DNA of 64,000 bases from JANLYC01 sp963750495 (GCA_963750495.1 CAVVQV010000004.1:992001-1056000); one strand, 5' to 3'. Shown: positions 8,547 through 17,415, counted from the stretch's first letter. The notes: generated from the sequence alone by a model not told the origin. Made by a program: numbers and translations.

Positions 8547-8636
8547 CTCGCCGCCCCGAAACCCTGTTCGACTGGGAGGTTGTGCAGGTCACACGCGCTC
8601 GCCGACCTGCACAACCTCCCAGTCGGAAGCGGCGAG
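8547..8636. repeat. Long perfect inverted repeat with outer arms (possible palindromic element)
   Basis: The left arm 8569-8590 and right arm 8604-8625 are perfect reverse complements over 22 bases, with a 13-base loop. Further out, CTCGCCGC (8547-8554) pairs with GCGGCGAG (8629-8636), giving an extended stem with an asymmetric internal loop. The core of each arm reads CTGGGAGGTTGTGCAGG or its complement. It lies in the 225-bp gap between the divergently oriented helical-protein gene and the decayed HNH endonuclease. It is much longer than an ordinary operator and lacks a T-tract, so it looks more like a palindromic mobile or recombination element than a terminator. Confidence 0.85.
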
Positions 8637-8751
8637 ACGTTCGGAGTACCGCATGTGTCACCACGAAAGTCCTCGAGTTCCCTTGTGGATAACGGCTTCC
8701 GGTGTCGAGCGATGATCCAAGAGTGTCGGTGGGCTGTCCTAGGTTTGAGCC

Positions 8752-9955
8752 ATGAGTACGACGCAGGGACCGCCACCGACCGTGGGTATCGACGATGCCT
8801 TCGGTCGTGGTTTCGCGGCTGCGCGTCGTGAACTCGCCGACCTGGTCGACACCCCCACCTGGTCGTTGGACGACACCCGGCTCGACGCGCGGATCAGTGA
8901 GGCCCTCGCGGTCCGAGCCGCTGCCGATGAACTGGTCGCCCGACTGGTCGCTGAAGCAGCCGATCGCAACCTGCCCCACCGATACGGTGCTTCCTCGACC
9001 CGGGCGCACCTGATGACGGCGCACCGGATGTCGGCCGGTGAAGCGTCCCGGACCGTGCGGACCGCCAAGCAGCTGCACGGCACGTCGGCTGTCACGGAGC
9101 CGACCCGTCGCGCCGTCGCCGCCGGAACGGTGTCAGCCGAACAAGGGGTGGTGGTCGCGGCCGCGATCAACCGGCTCTCACCCACGATCGAGCCGGACCG
9201 GGTCGAGGCCGCGCAGCAGGATCTGCTCGCCGCATGCGCAGACACTGTCGTTCAGCGCAGCTGCAGGTCGCAGCGAACCATCTGGTCGAGGTCATCGACC
9301 CCGACACCGTCGACCAGACGCTGGAGCAGCAGCTCGCCGCGCAGGAACGCAAGGCGTTGGCCTCAGCCTGGTTCACCGGCCAGTACGGGTCCGACGGCAT
9401 CGCCCGCGGCCGGTTCGCGCTGCCCAACCTGGTGTTCGGCATGCTCACCAAACACCTCGAAGCCCACACCTCACCCCGTCGGGTCGCCACCGGCACCCAT
9501 ACCGACAAGGACGCCGCCCTACCGGCTGAGACGACCGTCGAGGACCTGCCCTACGGCAACCGGCTCGGCCGGGCGTTGTGTGAGCTGATCGAACACCTCC
9601 CGGTCGACGGACACCCCCAGCACGGGGTCGCGAACGCCACCATCGTGGTCACCGTCGACGAAACCAAACTCCGAGCGGGAGCCGGGGAAGCCACGCTGGA
9701 CACCGGCAGCGCGATCTCGATCGGGGAGACCCGACGGCTGGCCTGCAACGCCGGCATCCTCCCCATCGTCATGTCAGGTGAGTCGAAGATCCTCGACCTC
9801 GGCACCAGCCGCCGCCTGTTCGACCGTCACCAACGCCTCGCACTCGCCACCCGCGACCAAGGCTGTGTCTTCCCCGGCGCTGGCGAACGCCCACCCGCAT
9901 CGACCCGGAGCGAAGACCCATCCGCCACCAACGCTTCAAACCCCGACCCGGCTGA
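8752..9955 (+). pseudogene. Decayed DUF222 / 13E12-repeat HNH endonuclease
   Basis: The first part (frame of ATG 8752) matches the DUF222 N-terminus through ISEALAVRAAADELVARLVA, MSAGEASRTVRTAKQL and TVSAEQGVVVAAAINRL. Near 9240-9262 the homology jumps one base earlier into the frame SAQLQVAANHLVEV, which implies a one-base deletion. It then runs to RRLFDRHQRLALATRDQGC and VFPG. At that point the HNH core expected next (roughly 100 residues with the catalytic His/Asn) is missing. The typical Arg/Pro-rich tail (TRIDPERRPIRHQRFKPRPG and stop at 9953-9955) follows in yet another frame. One frameshift and one internal deletion make this a nuclease-dead remnant. Intact relatives occur in many copies in actinobacteria. 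Confidence 0.85.
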
Positions 9956-9977
9956 CCTTCGTGCCAGGCTGATCTTC

Positions 9978-10352
9978 ATGGATGTTGCTGAGCAGGTCAT
10001 CAGGTCCGCCGAAACGCGGGCGTCAGCGCTGGCCGAGGCAGACAGCGAGACCCTCCTGCGCCTGCTGCACCAGGACTTCCGGTGGACATCCCACCGTGGC
10101 GAGACATACGACCGTGCGGAGTACATCCGTCGCAACACTCAAGGCGTCACGGTCTGGCGATCGCAACAGCTCCGCGGCATCGACGTCGTGGTCGTGGGTG
10201 ACACGGCCGTCCTGTACGCCGAAGCCATCGACGTGGTGCTTGGCGATGACGATGAACCCACGACATTCCGGATGCCGATGACCCAGGTCTGGGTCGGGTC
10301 CGGTGCTGGCTGGAGGTGTCTCGCCGGTCACGCGGGTCCGCGCCGGACCTGA
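9978..10352 (+). CDS. SnoaL-like / DUF4440 (NTF2-fold) protein
   Basis: This 124-residue protein has the cone-shaped NTF2-like fold pattern: an N-terminal helix pair, the loop LLRLLHQDFRWTSHRGETYDRAEYIRRN, then alternating beta strands ending MPMTQVWVGSGAGWRCLAGHAGP. This is a typical DUF4440 signature (strand with W then CxAGHAG). Such proteins are small enzymes, ligand binders or unassigned stress proteins; the function here is unknown. The same reading frame is open upstream into the HNH remnant without a stop, so a longer fusion is formally possible. ATG 9978 fits the usual family start. Confidence 0.75.
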   Translation: MDVAEQVIRSAETRASALAEADSETLLRLLHQDFRWTSHRGETYDRAEYIRRNTQGVTVWRSQQLRGIDVVVVGDTAVLYAEAIDVVLGDDDEPTTFRMPMTQVWVGSGAGWRCLAGHAGPRRT

Positions 10353-10399
10353 CTCCTAGGCAGCAGACGAGCGGTTGCCGCGAGGGCTGGGCGACAACG

Positions 10400-11281
10400 T
10401 CACATCGTTACGACGGCGTCGACGACCGGGCGAACTCGCTCGATGTGAGTGACGAGGCTACCCAGCAGGCTGTTCCTCGACGCGAAGAATCCCGTCGGGC
10501 CGAGCCGGTAAAGCAATGCGCGAACCAACAGCTGCTGCCAGTCCGCACCGGTCTCCCACTCACCGAGCAGTGACAACGGTTCACCACGAAGGGTGACGGC
10601 GTCGGTCACGGCGATGGCGGTCGCCAAACCCGCCGGCCGGAAATAGGGTGGCCAGTCGATGACGGCTGGTGGCAACCCGTCCGCGAGCAGGACGTTCGGC
10701 AGGATGTCGCCGTGGATCGGCTGGCTGTGGCACGCGACGGGGGCGAGGTGGCCGCGCAGCTGCTCGATCACATCGAGGCTGGCTGCATCTCCGATGGGCT
10801 CGACCCCTTCCCAGGCAACGCGGTCGCCGAAGGCCCACGGGTCGTCACGGTGGTCCATGAAGCCAGGGCGGTCCAGCTGCCTGATGGCGGTGTGAAAGGC
10901 CACGCTGACTTCCCTGACCTCAGCGAGCTCCTGACGCAGGTCCAGATCGCGTCCCGCCACGAACACGTGAGCTCCCCAACCGTCGAGTGACCAACCGTCA
11001 TCGCCGACTCCGCGTGGTACGACCGGCTCCGGCACTCGCACGTCGTGGGCGTCCCAGCTGGCGTACACCTCGCACACCCATGCGTGCTCAGGGACGCAGC
11101 CCACGGGCTTGAGGACAAGACGTCCGTCGGTCCAGGCATGACCGCTGCCACCGGGCAACCGACGAAGCAGGTTCTCGCGTACGCCGAAGGCCCGGTTGAC
11201 TCGCGCCGTCGGCCCACGCCGACGCCAGGCCCAGTCGCCACTGGTGAAGAGGCGGGGACCACCCGATGACGTTCTGGTCAA
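10400..11281 (-). CDS. TIGR02569-type aminoglycoside-phosphotransferase-fold protein
   Basis: This 293-residue protein has a protein-kinase-like (APH) fold. The N-terminus carries the family's AFGVRENLLRRLPGGSGHAW and LVLKPV, followed by WSLDGWGAHVFVAG. The catalytic motif is IHGDILPNVLL, a variant of the usual HGDxxxxN, with IDWPPYFRPAG as the Mg-binding IDW motif. This is the pattern of the actinobacterial TIGR02569 family, whose substrate is unknown. The start is uncertain: TTG 11281 lies 17 bases after the prfB stop, and any earlier start would overlap prfB in another frame. Same strand and close spacing suggest cotranscription with prfB. Confidence 0.75.
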   Translation of the reverse strand: MTRTSSGGPRLFTSGDWAWRRRGPTARVNRAFGVRENLLRRLPGGSGHAWTDGRLVLKPVGCVPEHAWVCEVYASWDAHDVRVPEPVVPRGVGDDGWSLDGWGAHVFVAGRDLDLRQELAEVREVSVAFHTAIRQLDRPGFMDHRDDPWAFGDRVAWEGVEPIGDAASLDVIEQLRGHLAPVACHSQPIHGDILPNVLLADGLPPAVIDWPPYFRPAGLATAIAVTDAVTLRGEPLSLLGEWETGADWQQLLVRALLYRLGPTGFFASRNSLLGSLVTHIERVRPVVDAVVTM

Positions 11282-11298
11282 TGCGTTCCCGCTGACAA

Positions 11299-12411
11299 CT
11301 ATCCGACGGCGGGGGCGGTGCGACGCCAGCGGATGGCAGCCTCGATGAAGGCGTCGATGTCGCCGTCGAGAACGGCCGACGGGTTGCCCTCCTCGTGCTC
11401 CGTGCGCAGGTCCTTGACCATCTGGTAGGGGTTGAGCACGTAGTTGCGCATCTGGTCGCCCCACGACGCCTGTACGTCGCCGCGCATCTCGTCGAGCTTG
11501 GCCTTCTCTTCCGCCCGTTTCATCGCGAGCAGTCGCGCCTTGAGGATGACCATGGCGGTGTTCTTGTTCTGCAGCTGGCTCTTCTCGTTCTGCACCGCCA
11601 CCACGAGACCGGTGGGCAGGTGGGTCAGCCGCACGGCGGAGTCGGTCGTGTTGACGCTCTGACCGCCCGGCCCGGATGACCGGTAGACGTCGACCTTGAT
11701 CTCTTCCTCGGGGATGTCCATCTCGTCGGTCTGCTCGATCACGGGCACGACCTCGACGGCAGCGAACGAGGTCTGGCGGCGACCCTGGTTGTCGAACGGC
11801 GAGATGCGCACGAGCCGGTGGGTGCCCTGCTCGACGCTGAGGGTGCCGTAGGCGTACGGCGCCTTGACCGCGAAGGTGGCGGACTTGATGCCGGCCTCCT
11901 CGGCGTACGACATCTCGTACACCTCGGTCGGATACTTGTGACGCTCAGCCCAGCGCAAGTACATCCGCATGAGCATCTCGGCCCAGTCCGCGGCGTCGAC
12001 ACCGCCGGCGCCGGAGCGGATGCTGACGAGGGCGTCGCGCTCGTCGTACTCCCCCGACAGCAACGTCCTGACCTCGAGAGCCTCGATGCTCTTGGCCAGT
12101 CGATGGAGCTCGGTGTCGGCCTCGGTGACCGAGGCGGCGTCACCCTCTTCCTCGGCCAGCTGGATCAGGATCTCGACATCGTCGAGCCGCTGCCGCAGGC
12201 CCGTCAGACGCTCCAGCTCGGACTGCAGGAGCGAGAGCCGACCGGTCACGCGCTGCGCGTTCGCCTGGTCGTCCCACAGATCCGGAACCGCAACCTGCAC
12301 CCCGAGGTCGGCGATCTCCGCGCGCATCGCGCCGAGGTCGAGAACCTGTTCGATGCTGCCAAGGGTCGCGTCGAGCTGCTTGATCCGGTCGGAGAAGTCC
12401 TGTCCTGCCAC
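11299..12411 (-). CDS. prfB: Peptide chain release factor 2
   Basis: RF2 recognises UAA/UGA stop codons and triggers peptide release. The 370-residue product has the N-terminal coiled domain, the codon-recognition tripeptide SPF in RISPFDNQGRRQTSFA, and the GGQ loop in SSGPGGQSVNTTDSAVRLTH. GTG 12411 gives the expected N-terminus VAGQDFSDRIKQLDATLGS; a longer frame upstream is not conserved in character. No in-frame UGA is present near codon 25, so the autoregulatory frameshift of enteric prfB is absent. In many actinobacteria prfB directly precedes ftsE; here about 5.3 kb separates them. Confidence 0.96.
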   Translation of the reverse strand: MAGQDFSDRIKQLDATLGSIEQVLDLGAMRAEIADLGVQVAVPDLWDDQANAQRVTGRLSLLQSELERLTGLRQRLDDVEILIQLAEEEGDAASVTEADTELHRLAKSIEALEVRTLLSGEYDERDALVSIRSGAGGVDAADWAEMLMRMYLRWAERHKYPTEVYEMSYAEEAGIKSATFAVKAPYAYGTLSVEQGTHRLVRISPFDNQGRRQTSFAAVEVVPVIEQTDEMDIPEEEIKVDVYRSSGPGGQSVNTTDSAVRLTHLPTGLVVAVQNEKSQLQNKNTAMVILKARLLAMKRAEEKAKLDEMRGDVQASWGDQMRNYVLNPYQMVKDLRTEHEEGNPSAVLDGDIDAFIEAAIRWRRTAPAVG

Positions 12412-12480
12412 GCACGTCAGGTTACGGGGTCCGCAGGCAGCATCGCCAACTGCCACAGTCGGTGGCGGCTCGGGGGAAGC

Positions 12481-12756
12481 TCAGTCCTCGGTGTTGGAGT
12501 CGTCCCAGTTGCCGTCGTGACCCGGACGCTCGAAGGACTCGACGCCAGAAGGAAGATCGGGGCCTCCTTGTCCCGGGTCGAGCGGACCCGGTTCGTCCGT
12601 GGGATCGCCGTCTGGGCCGACCCGCTCGGTGCGGACCTCGCGGTTCGGCGCGTTCGGCTCACGTTCGGGGTCGACGTCAGCGCGCTCGAGCTGCTCAGCG
12701 CGCTCCACGTCCTGCTGGTCAAGGGTCGGATCCAGGTCGTGCGGTCTCTCGGTCAT
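12481..12756 (-). CDS. Small acidic hypothetical protein
   Basis: This 91-residue protein is very rich in Asp, Glu, Pro and Arg, starting MTERPHDLDPTLDQQDVERA and ending DDSNTED. It has no membrane segment or known motif and is probably intrinsically disordered. ATG 12756 is taken; an ATG nine codons upstream is an alternative. It is 69 bp upstream of prfB on the same strand and divergent from the LuxR regulator. Conservation would be needed to be sure it is real. Confidence 0.5.
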   Translation of the reverse strand: MTERPHDLDPTLDQQDVERAEQLERADVDPEREPNAPNREVRTERVGPDGDPTDEPGPLDPGQGGPDLPSGVESFERPGHDGNWDDSNTED

Positions 12757-12828
12757 GGCTGGGATGTACCCATTGCCCATCGACCGAATCGCCCTCGCAG
12801 CCGACCGGCCGCTCAGTAGCATCAGGCC

Positions 12829-15396
12829 GTGGACGTGCTCGAGCGCGAGTCCCAGCTGGCCGCGCTCCATCAATCCCTCGAGGCCGCGGACGCGGGCCAC
12901 GGTCACCTCGTGCTCGTCACCGGCGAGGCGGGCGCGGGCAAGAGCACCGTGCTGGCGAGCTTCCGCACCGCCATCGCCACCAGCGTCGTCTACGCGGTGG
13001 GGCTGTGCGACCCTCTGACGACCCCTCGCGCGCTCGGTCCCCTGCTGGATGTCGCCGAGGACCTGGACCTTCCGGCCGGTCAGGCACACGACGTGGCTCG
13101 CGCCCTCCTGCGCAAGGCCGCGGACCGGACGACGGTGGTCGTGATCGAGGACGCACATTGGGCTGACGACGCCACGCTCGATGCGGTGGTCTTCCTCGCT
13201 CGCCGGTTGGCCGAGCACCACCTGCTGCTCATCGTGAGCTACCGAGACGATGAGGTGCCGGCCGGGCATCCGCTGCGGGTGGCCCTGGGCCGGGTCGCCA
13301 CGAGTCGCCCCCACCGTGTCGACATACCGCTGCTGTCTCGCGACGCCGTGCACCGCCTCGCGGCGGGCAGCACCCTCGACCCGGACGAGCTCGTCCGAGT
13401 GACCGGCGGAAACCCGTTCTTCGTGACGGAGGTCCTCGCAGCCGGTGAGGAACGGCTCCCCGAGACCATCGTCGACAGCGTGATCGCCCGTGCCGCGTCG
13501 TTGTCGGAGGGCGGCAGGCTCGCGCTCGAGACGGCTTCCGTGATGCCCCGGGGCACGACCGATGCGTTGCTGACCCACCTGACCTCGTCGGCCCGTGGCA
13601 TCGACGAGGCGAGAGCCGCGGGCCTCCTGGACGACGTACGCGGACGGCTCCGTTTCCGGCACGAGATCGCGCGGTTGGCCGTCGAGTCCTCCCTGGACAG
13701 CCGTCGGCGTCGTCTCTTGCACCAGACCTTGCTGACCGCCTTGCCGGACTTACGGACCGCGGCCGCGTACGGTCTCGACGTCGCCGACCTCGCGCACCAC
13801 GCCGTAGAAGCCGGCGCAGCCGACCTGATCCGTCACTACTGCTGGGCGGCAGCCGAGGAGGCTGCCGCGGTGGGCGCGCATCGGGCCGCGGCGGCCAACT
13901 GGGATCGCGTCCTGGCCGCCGGGGGGCTGACACCAGAGGACGAGGCGACCGCGCTCGAAGGGCGCGGTACCGCTCTCGGCGTCATCGGTCGAGCCGAAGA
14001 CGCTTGCGATGCCTACGTGGCCGCGGCCGCGGTGTGGTCACAGCTCGGCGAGCGGGGCCGTCAGGGTGAGGCCCTGGCCTGCGTCGCCGCCCATCTGTGG
14101 CTCGGAGGGCACGGTCCCCGAGCCCGGGAGCAGGTCGACGCGGCCGTCACGATGCTCGAGCCGGTCGGTGGCCGGTCTCTCGCCGTTGCCCTGGCCGAGC
14201 AGTCCCGCCTCCGCATGCTGGCGCGCGACACAGCAGGGGCGGTCAGCGCAGGCGAACGCGCCGTCGAGCTGGCCACGCCGTTCGGGGCGGACACGGTGCT
14301 CTCCCGCGCCTACAACTCCATCGGGACCGCGCTGTGGTTCTCCGACCCGGAACGGGCCGAGGCGCCGCTGCTGCAGGCGCTCGAGCTCGCCCGGTCGGCC
14401 GCACAGGACAACCTCGCCGCCAGCGCCATGGTGAATCTCGGCTCCGGTGCGGGCGAGATCCGTCGGTACGACGTGGCGGAGCTCTGGCTGGATGCGGCCG
14501 TCACCTGGTGTGCGGATCACGACCTCGACGGCAACGGTGACTACGCGCGGGCCTGGCGAGCGCGCGTCGCTCTCGAACGTGGCCGGTGGGCGGCGGCGGC
14601 CGCCGACGCCCATCACGTCGCGTCCCGCTCAGGGGTCGTGAACGCCCGCATCGTCGCGCTGACCACCTTGGGCCTGCTGCGAAGCCGCCGCGGCGACCCG
14701 GACGCAGGGCCTGTGCTGGCGGAGGCGTGGGACCTTGCGGTCGAGACGGGTGACCTGCAACGACTCTGGCCGGCAGCCGCCGCTCGCGCCGAGGCGGAAT
14801 GGTGGAGTGACGGATCGATCAACGACATCGCGGGGCTCCGCACGACGTTCGAGCTTGCGGTGTCGCTGCGCCACGGTTGGGCCGTCGGGGACCTGGTGGG
14901 GTGGTTGCGCCGTGCCGGTGAGGTCATACCGGCCGGCCTGGAGGCGGCAGAACCGTATGCCGCCGCCCTGGCCGGCGACCCCGCGCTTGCCGCAAGGTGT
15001 TGGGACCGGCTCGGCTGTCCGTTCGAGGCGGCAGTCGCTCTTCTCGATGCGGATCAGGAGTCGATGATCCTCGACGCGATGCACCGCTTCGACGCCCTTG
15101 ACGCGTCGGCCGCCTCGAGGGCAGCGCGAGTTCGGCTGCGCGACCTCGGCGTCACCCATATCCCGCGCGGCCCACGGGTCTCGACGAAGGAAGACCCTTA
15201 CGGCCTGACGGTCCGTGAACAGGAGGTCATGGGCGGACTCTCCCGGGGGTTGACGAACGCGGCCATCGCCGCCGAGTTGGTGATCTCTCCGCGAACGGTC
15301 GACCGGCACGTCTCGAACGTTCTCCGGAAGCTCAACGCCAGCACCCGGGCCGAGGCCGTAAGCGTGCTCTCCCGGGTCAGTCGGACTCCCAGGTGA
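12829..15396 (+). CDS. Large ATP-binding LuxR-family (LAL) transcriptional regulator
   Basis: This 855-residue regulator has an N-terminal AAA/STAND ATPase with Walker A GEAGAGKST (32-40) and Walker B VVVIEDAHWADD (103-114). A long alpha-helical TPR-like middle follows (about 300-780), then a C-terminal LuxR HTH with LTVREQEVMGGLSRGLTNAA and ISPRTVDRHVSNVLRKLNAS. LAL proteins typically bind an inducer through the helical region and activate nearby catabolic or secondary-metabolism genes. Here its 3' end overlaps the 3' end of a convergent ABC permease by 20 bp, so that exporter is the nearest candidate target. GTG 12829 is the start. Confidence 0.92.
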   Translation: MDVLERESQLAALHQSLEAADAGHGHLVLVTGEAGAGKSTVLASFRTAIATSVVYAVGLCDPLTTPRALGPLLDVAEDLDLPAGQAHDVARALLRKAADRTTVVVIEDAHWADDATLDAVVFLARRLAEHHLLLIVSYRDDEVPAGHPLRVALGRVATSRPHRVDIPLLSRDAVHRLAAGSTLDPDELVRVTGGNPFFVTEVLAAGEERLPETIVDSVIARAASLSEGGRLALETASVMPRGTTDALLTHLTSSARGIDEARAAGLLDDVRGRLRFRHEIARLAVESSLDSRRRRLLHQTLLTALPDLRTAAAYGLDVADLAHHAVEAGAADLIRHYCWAAAEEAAAVGAHRAAAANWDRVLAAGGLTPEDEATALEGRGTALGVIGRAEDACDAYVAAAAVWSQLGERGRQGEALACVAAHLWLGGHGPRAREQVDAAVTMLEPVGGRSLAVALAEQSRLRMLARDTAGAVSAGERAVELATPFGADTVLSRAYNSIGTALWFSDPERAEAPLLQALELARSAAQDNLAASAMVNLGSGAGEIRRYDVAELWLDAAVTWCADHDLDGNGDYARAWRARVALERGRWAAAAADAHHVASRSGVVNARIVALTTLGLLRSRRGDPDAGPVLAEAWDLAVETGDLQRLWPAAAARAEAEWWSDGSINDIAGLRTTFELAVSLRHGWAVGDLVGWLRRAGEVIPAGLEAAEPYAAALAGDPALAARCWDRLGCPFEAAVALLDADQESMILDAMHRFDALDASAASRAARVRLRDLGVTHIPRGPRVSTKEDPYGLTVREQEVMGGLSRGLTNAAIAAELVISPRTVDRHVSNVLRKLNASTRAEAVSVLSRVSRTPR

Positions 15397-16438
15397 AGAA
15401 CCGGCTCGCGATCGCTACCACCGCCGCCGTGAAACCCAGCAGGATGAGCATGGGCACCACCGCTGAGGCGGCGTCACGGCCGCGGACCAGCACGTCGAGC
15501 ATCCCCTCGTTGAGATACGACAGCGGCAGCAGGTGCGACACGATGTCGAGCCACCGCGGTGCCCCGTCGAGCGGGAAGAAAGAGCCGGACAGGAACGCCA
15601 TCGGCAGCACGAAGATGTTGGCCAGCGAAGTCGCCCCCTCGACCGTCTTCGACACCGAACCAGCGAGCAGCCCGAGCGCCATGAACGACAGGGTGCCGCA
15701 GATCAGCAGCGGGAACGCCATGTACCACGAGCCGTCGAGCTTGAGTCCGAACAGACTCGTGGCCACCCCGATGAAGATCGCCATCTGACCGAACGCGATC
15801 ATCATCGTCACACCGATCCGGGCGCCCACCACCGAGGTCGTGGAGATCGGCGCGAGCCGGATCCGGCGCAGCAGCTTGGTGCGGCGCCAGCCGACGAGGG
15901 TGGCGGCCGCACCGAACGTCGCACTCGTGGCGAGAGCCCAACCCAACAGCCCCGGTGTCACGAACTGGATCGTCTTCAGCGACTTGTCCTCGACGCGCTG
16001 GGCAGCGAGCGAGTAGGTGGGCGGCTTGTCGGAGGCCGCGATGTTGGCCGTCTGGACGAAGGACTGCAGGATCCCCTGTGCCACGGCGGACTGGACCTGG
16101 TCGGCGTCGCTGTAATGAGCCACGACCTGGTCACCGCGCTGTTCGACCGCGATGACCGTGTCGCCGTCCCGTACCGAGGTGAGCGCCGCGTCGAGATCGC
16201 TCGACTTCTCCACGTCGAAGGAGTCCGCGAACGCGGCCTTGGCCGCGCCGTGCAGGTCGTCGATGAGGGGCACCGAGCCGACCTCGGTCAGCGACAGCTT
16301 GCTCTGCCCCTGGTTGGCGAAGACCCCGCCGAAGAGCACGAGGAACATCAACGGGAAGAACACCGAGAAGAACACGGCCTGACGGTCCCGCAGGAAGCCC
16401 TTCAGCATCGCCTGCGACAGACTTCGGAATGCGTTCAC
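15377..16438 (-). CDS. ABC-2 type transporter permease
   Basis: This 353-residue protein has one N-terminal helix (about 20-42), a large extracytoplasmic domain (about 45-190), then five C-terminal helices with FVLPMAFLSGSFFPLDGAP, the conserved ABC-2 loop. This YhgE/LinY-like layout with a big external domain differs from the compact DrrB-like permease at 6.1-7.0 kb. GTG 16438 overlaps the TGA of the upstream ATPase (GTGA), so the two are coupled. Its stop overlaps that of the LAL regulator on the other strand. The substrate is unknown. Confidence 0.9.
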   Translation of the reverse strand: MNAFRSLSQAMLKGFLRDRQAVFFSVFFPLMFLVLFGGVFANQGQSKLSLTEVGSVPLIDDLHGAAKAAFADSFDVEKSSDLDAALTSVRDGDTVIAVEQRGDQVVAHYSDADQVQSAVAQGILQSFVQTANIAASDKPPTYSLAAQRVEDKSLKTIQFVTPGLLGWALATSATFGAAATLVGWRRTKLLRRIRLAPISTTSVVGARIGVTMMIAFGQMAIFIGVATSLFGLKLDGSWYMAFPLLICGTLSFMALGLLAGSVSKTVEGATSLANIFVLPMAFLSGSFFPLDGAPRWLDIVSHLLPLSYLNEGMLDVLVRGRDAASAVVPMLILLGFTAAVVAIASRFFTWESD

Positions 16439-17337
16439 GCGCGGTACTCCCGTCCGGTCAGGGCCAGGAAGACGTCTTCGAGGTTGGCCCCTTTGACCTG
16501 CAGGCCGCTCAGCGCCTGACGTTGACCCAGGGCGAACAGCACGTCCGCCGGGGCTCGCGTCGACATGACGACCGAGCCGGGCTCGACTAAAACCGCGTCG
16601 ACCCCCGGGATCGCGCGCGCCTCCGCCTCTGGGATTGCCTGCGCGTCCACGCTGATGCGGACGGCCGCGTCGAGCGCCCTCACCAGCGCGGCCGGCGTGT
16701 CGAGCTCGAGGATGCGCCCGTGGTCCATGATCGCGACCCGGTCGCAAAGCGTCTCGGCCTCGTCCATGTAGTGGGTGGTGAGCACGACGGTGCGACCGTC
16801 CTCGTTGAGGGAGCCGAGCAGGTCCCACAGGTTGCGCCGGGCCTGCGGGTCCAATGCAGCAGTCGGTTCGTCGAGGAAGACCACCTCGGGCTCGTGGACG
16901 AGAGCGCAGGCGATCGACAGGCGCTGCAGCTGTCCACCCGAGAGCTTCTCGGTGCGCGCGTCGGCCTTGTCGGTGAGTCCCACACGCTCGAGCCACTCGT
17001 CTGACGCCGCCGGCTTGACGCCGTACAGCGACCCGAAGGTGTGGATCTGCTCCCTCGCGGTCAACCGGTCGAAGAACGCCGACGCCTGCAGCTGCACACC
17101 GATCCGCGAGAGCAGTGCAGAGTTGCGCGGCCACGGCGCCTCGTCGAGCAGGCGCACCTCACCGGCGTCGGCCGGCCGGAGCCCCTCGATGATCTCCAAC
17201 GTGGTGGTCTTGCCGGCGCCGTTGGGTCCGAGGATGCCGAAGAACTCGCCGGCGTGGACCTCGAAGCTGACACCGTCTACGGCCTTCACGGCACCGTAGG
17301 ACACCCGGACATCGCTGACACGAACGATCTCCCCCAT
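16435..17337 (-). CDS. ABC transporter ATPase (ABC-2 exporter)
   Basis: This 300-residue ATPase shows Walker A GPNGAGKTT, signature KLSGGQLQRLSIACALV, Walker B VVFLDEPTAALDP and the switch-His region TTHYMDEAETLCDR. The C-terminal tail (about 215-300) is of the CcmA/NatA accessory type and ends with EDVFLALTGREYRA. It forms a two-gene exporter with the downstream permease. ATG 17337 is the start; only 78 bp separate it from the end of gdh, with a hairpin between. Confidence 0.92.
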   Translation of the reverse strand: MGEIVRVSDVRVSYGAVKAVDGVSFEVHAGEFFGILGPNGAGKTTTLEIIEGLRPADAGEVRLLDEAPWPRNSALLSRIGVQLQASAFFDRLTAREQIHTFGSLYGVKPAASDEWLERVGLTDKADARTEKLSGGQLQRLSIACALVHEPEVVFLDEPTAALDPQARRNLWDLLGSLNEDGRTVVLTTHYMDEAETLCDRVAIMDHGRILELDTPAALVRALDAAVRISVDAQAIPEAEARAIPGVDAVLVEPGSVVMSTRAPADVLFALGQRQALSGLQVKGANLEDVFLALTGREYRA

Positions 17338-17369
17338 ATGCGGAATATTAGGAGACAGTCCCAGATCCG

Positions 17370-17387
17370 GAACCCACCGGGGGGTTC
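17370..17387 (-). terminator. Hairpin after gdh
   Basis: GAACCC (17370-17375) pairs with GGGTTC (17382-17387) around a 6-base GC loop, beginning 28 bases beyond the gdh stop on the minus strand. There is no U-tract, which is common for actinobacterial terminators. The short stem keeps confidence low. Confidence 0.35.
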
Positions 17388-17415
17388 GCCGGGTGGTTCA
17401 TCCGGGCCGTGAACG

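Noticed and set aside
11299..12411. Programmed +1 frameshift in prfB
   Set aside because: The frame is continuous from GTG 12411 with no early in-frame UGA or slippery stop context.
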